In this document: piece by piece, positions 62,370-64,000 of the stretch | Layout of the letters: every line of letters starts with the position of its first letter | Position numbering within the stretch: position 1 is the first letter of the stretch | Source of the DNA: Hofstenia miamia | Lineage: Eukaryota; Xenacoelomorpha; Acoela | Length of the DNA stretch: 64,000 nt | Assembly: GCA_004352715.1 (NCBI GenBank) | Contig: SCFE01000058.1 | Span: forward strand, 1,724,826-1,788,825 | Reading direction: 5' to 3' | Position numbers and translations under genes: made by a program | The notes under the pieces: generated by a model | What the model was told of the DNA's origin: nothing | The model's database searches: none | What the model saw: only the letters and a program-made list of their open reading frames with translations

Positions 62370-62406
62370 TTATTATTATTATTTGTAGTAGTAGTAATAG
62401 TAATAA
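62370..62406. repeat. Trinucleotide simple repeat
   Basis: ATT repeats pass into AGT/AAT repeats. Confidence 0.85.
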
Positions 62407-64000
62407 TGATCCAAAATTTACTCTAAGAAAGTGACAATAAGAGTAAATTTTCAGGGGTTTTCTTCTTTGGTCAATGAAATCAGTACAATAAATCCGTTTC
62501 TTTTACACATATAAAATACTGGAATATCAAATTTAGCTAGATGGAGTATTCTATCTATGTTCCTCTGCGGCGTCTCCGATTTTCTCGCATAATTTTTTCA
62601 CAAACGCTGAAATGCTTGTGTTGCAATTTAACATAAATATCTTTTCACTAATAAATAAGTAAATTTATGGCTGTGATGCCTTTGGAATTCAGATTTTGTT
62701 GCTGAAGTACATTTTATTTGCTATTTTCAATTGAGATACAAATATCAATAGAATTCAATTAGAAATAGGTATTAAGCTTAATTTATGACGACCTCGATGG
62801 CGATGCGCGGTATTCACTCCACTCTCTATTAAGAAAGTATAGAATTTTGCAAGAAGCCTTGAAAATTAGAATTGCTAGTATAACTATCAACGAAGGAGAT
62901 TAATACAATAGCTCTTGTATCTCTTCCATTTCTAAAGGGGATGAACACTTCAAGAATCGACCTAATCGAGTATAACGTAGCAGCCATTGACTTAATTAGA
63001 GAAGGCTAGTCTAAAAACAGGCCAAGTTTCAAATGTCCAAATCGTCGATTGAAAAAGAGCTCTAATCACCATTGCCAGTCTTCATTCTGGCCAAGTACTT
63101 ATTACTTTCTTTTCACTGTAAATAGCCGCAAATTATAATTATTTCGATTGAGGGATTAAAATAATTAATATTGAAAGACACAGATGATTTTTGCAAAATT
63201 AGAATAGTGTACAGTCCTGGCAATATTTCAATTTAAACTTTAAGAATTTTGAAATTCCCATATAACCATTCTGAATGCGTGTCGACTCCCCTTAGATGAT
63301 GATGCTGGCTACTGGCCTGTAATTATATGAAATTGATATGAATTATTGTCATAATCAAAAAATAATGAAGAATGTTTACCCGCTTAATCATATATTATAT
63401 GCATATGAATTTATAATAAATTAATAAAATTCGGAAGTGCCTCTTCTAATAAAACGTGATCTCAGTGGATTTCACATCTAATTTAAGAATAAAAACGCAT
63501 CAGCCAATTAAATATTTAATATGCCAGCCTTAATGCAATATATTTCAATGACTCTACATAGTATTATTGCATAACATGTATGCAGCAGCAGTGGATCACT
63601 GGTAGAATGTGATAGTAATCAATCTCGAAATCAGTTTCGAAGTGTATTATTTTGGCTAATTTAGTTAAATTTTACTAAAATCCATCTACTACTGTGTTAT
63701 CTTAATAGTCTTATTAAGGAAAACATTATCTTATAAAGACTTGAAATATTAAGCAACAATATGTATAATTCAGATCTGTGTATCAAATCATGCCAAATAC
63801 AGATTTAGAAAATAGGCATGCATATAAGACAACCGGTGTATTGAACAATGTCTAACATCTATTAAGCAAATAGAAAAACCTTTTACTTTTCATTGATTGC
63901 AATTTTGATATTTATAGGAAATTACAACACAATTGTAATCAATTAATCAATCAATCAACACTTTTCTTCCAGTACCTTGCAGGGGCAAACCAAGCTTATT

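Larger units (their letters stand above)
59116..64000. other. Long stretch without recognisable gene
   Basis: Apart from an orphan transposon-like end at 59997 and a short TTA/AGT simple repeat at 62370-62406, I see only short frames in AT-rich DNA. No RNA gene was recognised. Confidence 0.4.

Noticed and set aside
1-64000. tRNA, rRNA, CRISPR arrays, bacterial operons or plasmid origins
   Set aside because: No cloverleaf with a GGTTCRANTCC arm, no rRNA core sequence, no regularly spaced repeats and no prokaryotic gene organisation were seen.

Overview
This window looks like AT-rich, intron- and repeat-dominated nuclear DNA of an invertebrate animal. There are no dense ORFs, operons or ribosome-binding sites. 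Coding signal is short, sits between AG and GT splice-like dinucleotides, and lies among animal transposon families: Tc1/mariner, hAT, CR1/L2-like and Jockey-like LINEs, and Ty3/Gypsy. One mariner copy (about 781-1947) belongs, from memory, to a type frequent in arthropod and especially chelicerate genomes. The palindrome TACATGTA is over-represented, which from memory is also common in some marine invertebrates. The phylum is therefore left open. (TA)n microsatellites are abundant, and all five short assembly gaps lie inside one.

Layout. 1-2260: decayed mariner ending in a (TA)n gap. 4444-4680: perfect 75-bp tandem duplication beside (TA)n. 8715-9895: 5'-truncated CR1/L2-like LINE. 10090-10440: paired GAGCCGAGC-rich motifs. 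11455-11720: mariner relic. 15654-17442: non-coding hAT-type element with 8-bp target duplications. 21883-21975: possible terminal exon with a poly(A) signal downstream. 24171-24351: foldback element. 26215-27470: LINE with an intact YADD box. 32870-33065: transposase helix-turn-helix relic. 33495-33629: candidate symmetric exon. 34524-35065: deleted Tc1/mariner with both ends. 37913-38241: a clear exon of a rhodopsin-class monoamine-type receptor, the best host-gene evidence here. 39412-40870: two hAT-type elements 33 bp apart. 41434-43692: larger hAT with coding remains. 48200-49380: LINE relic split by a small inverted-repeat element. 49943-50353: orphan ORF. 53578-55155: mariner-type non-autonomous element carrying a hAT insertion and an assembly-type duplication. 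56252-57251: 1000-N gap, followed by a Ty3/Gypsy pol relic to about 59115.

I see no new enzymatic system. The coherent story is a layered transposon graveyard around at least one neuronal-type receptor gene. Five hAT-type elements have recognisable 8-bp target duplications. Two of these are related copies in opposite orientation that share the same in-frame stop, which suggests they spread as already defective elements mobilised by an enzyme encoded elsewhere.
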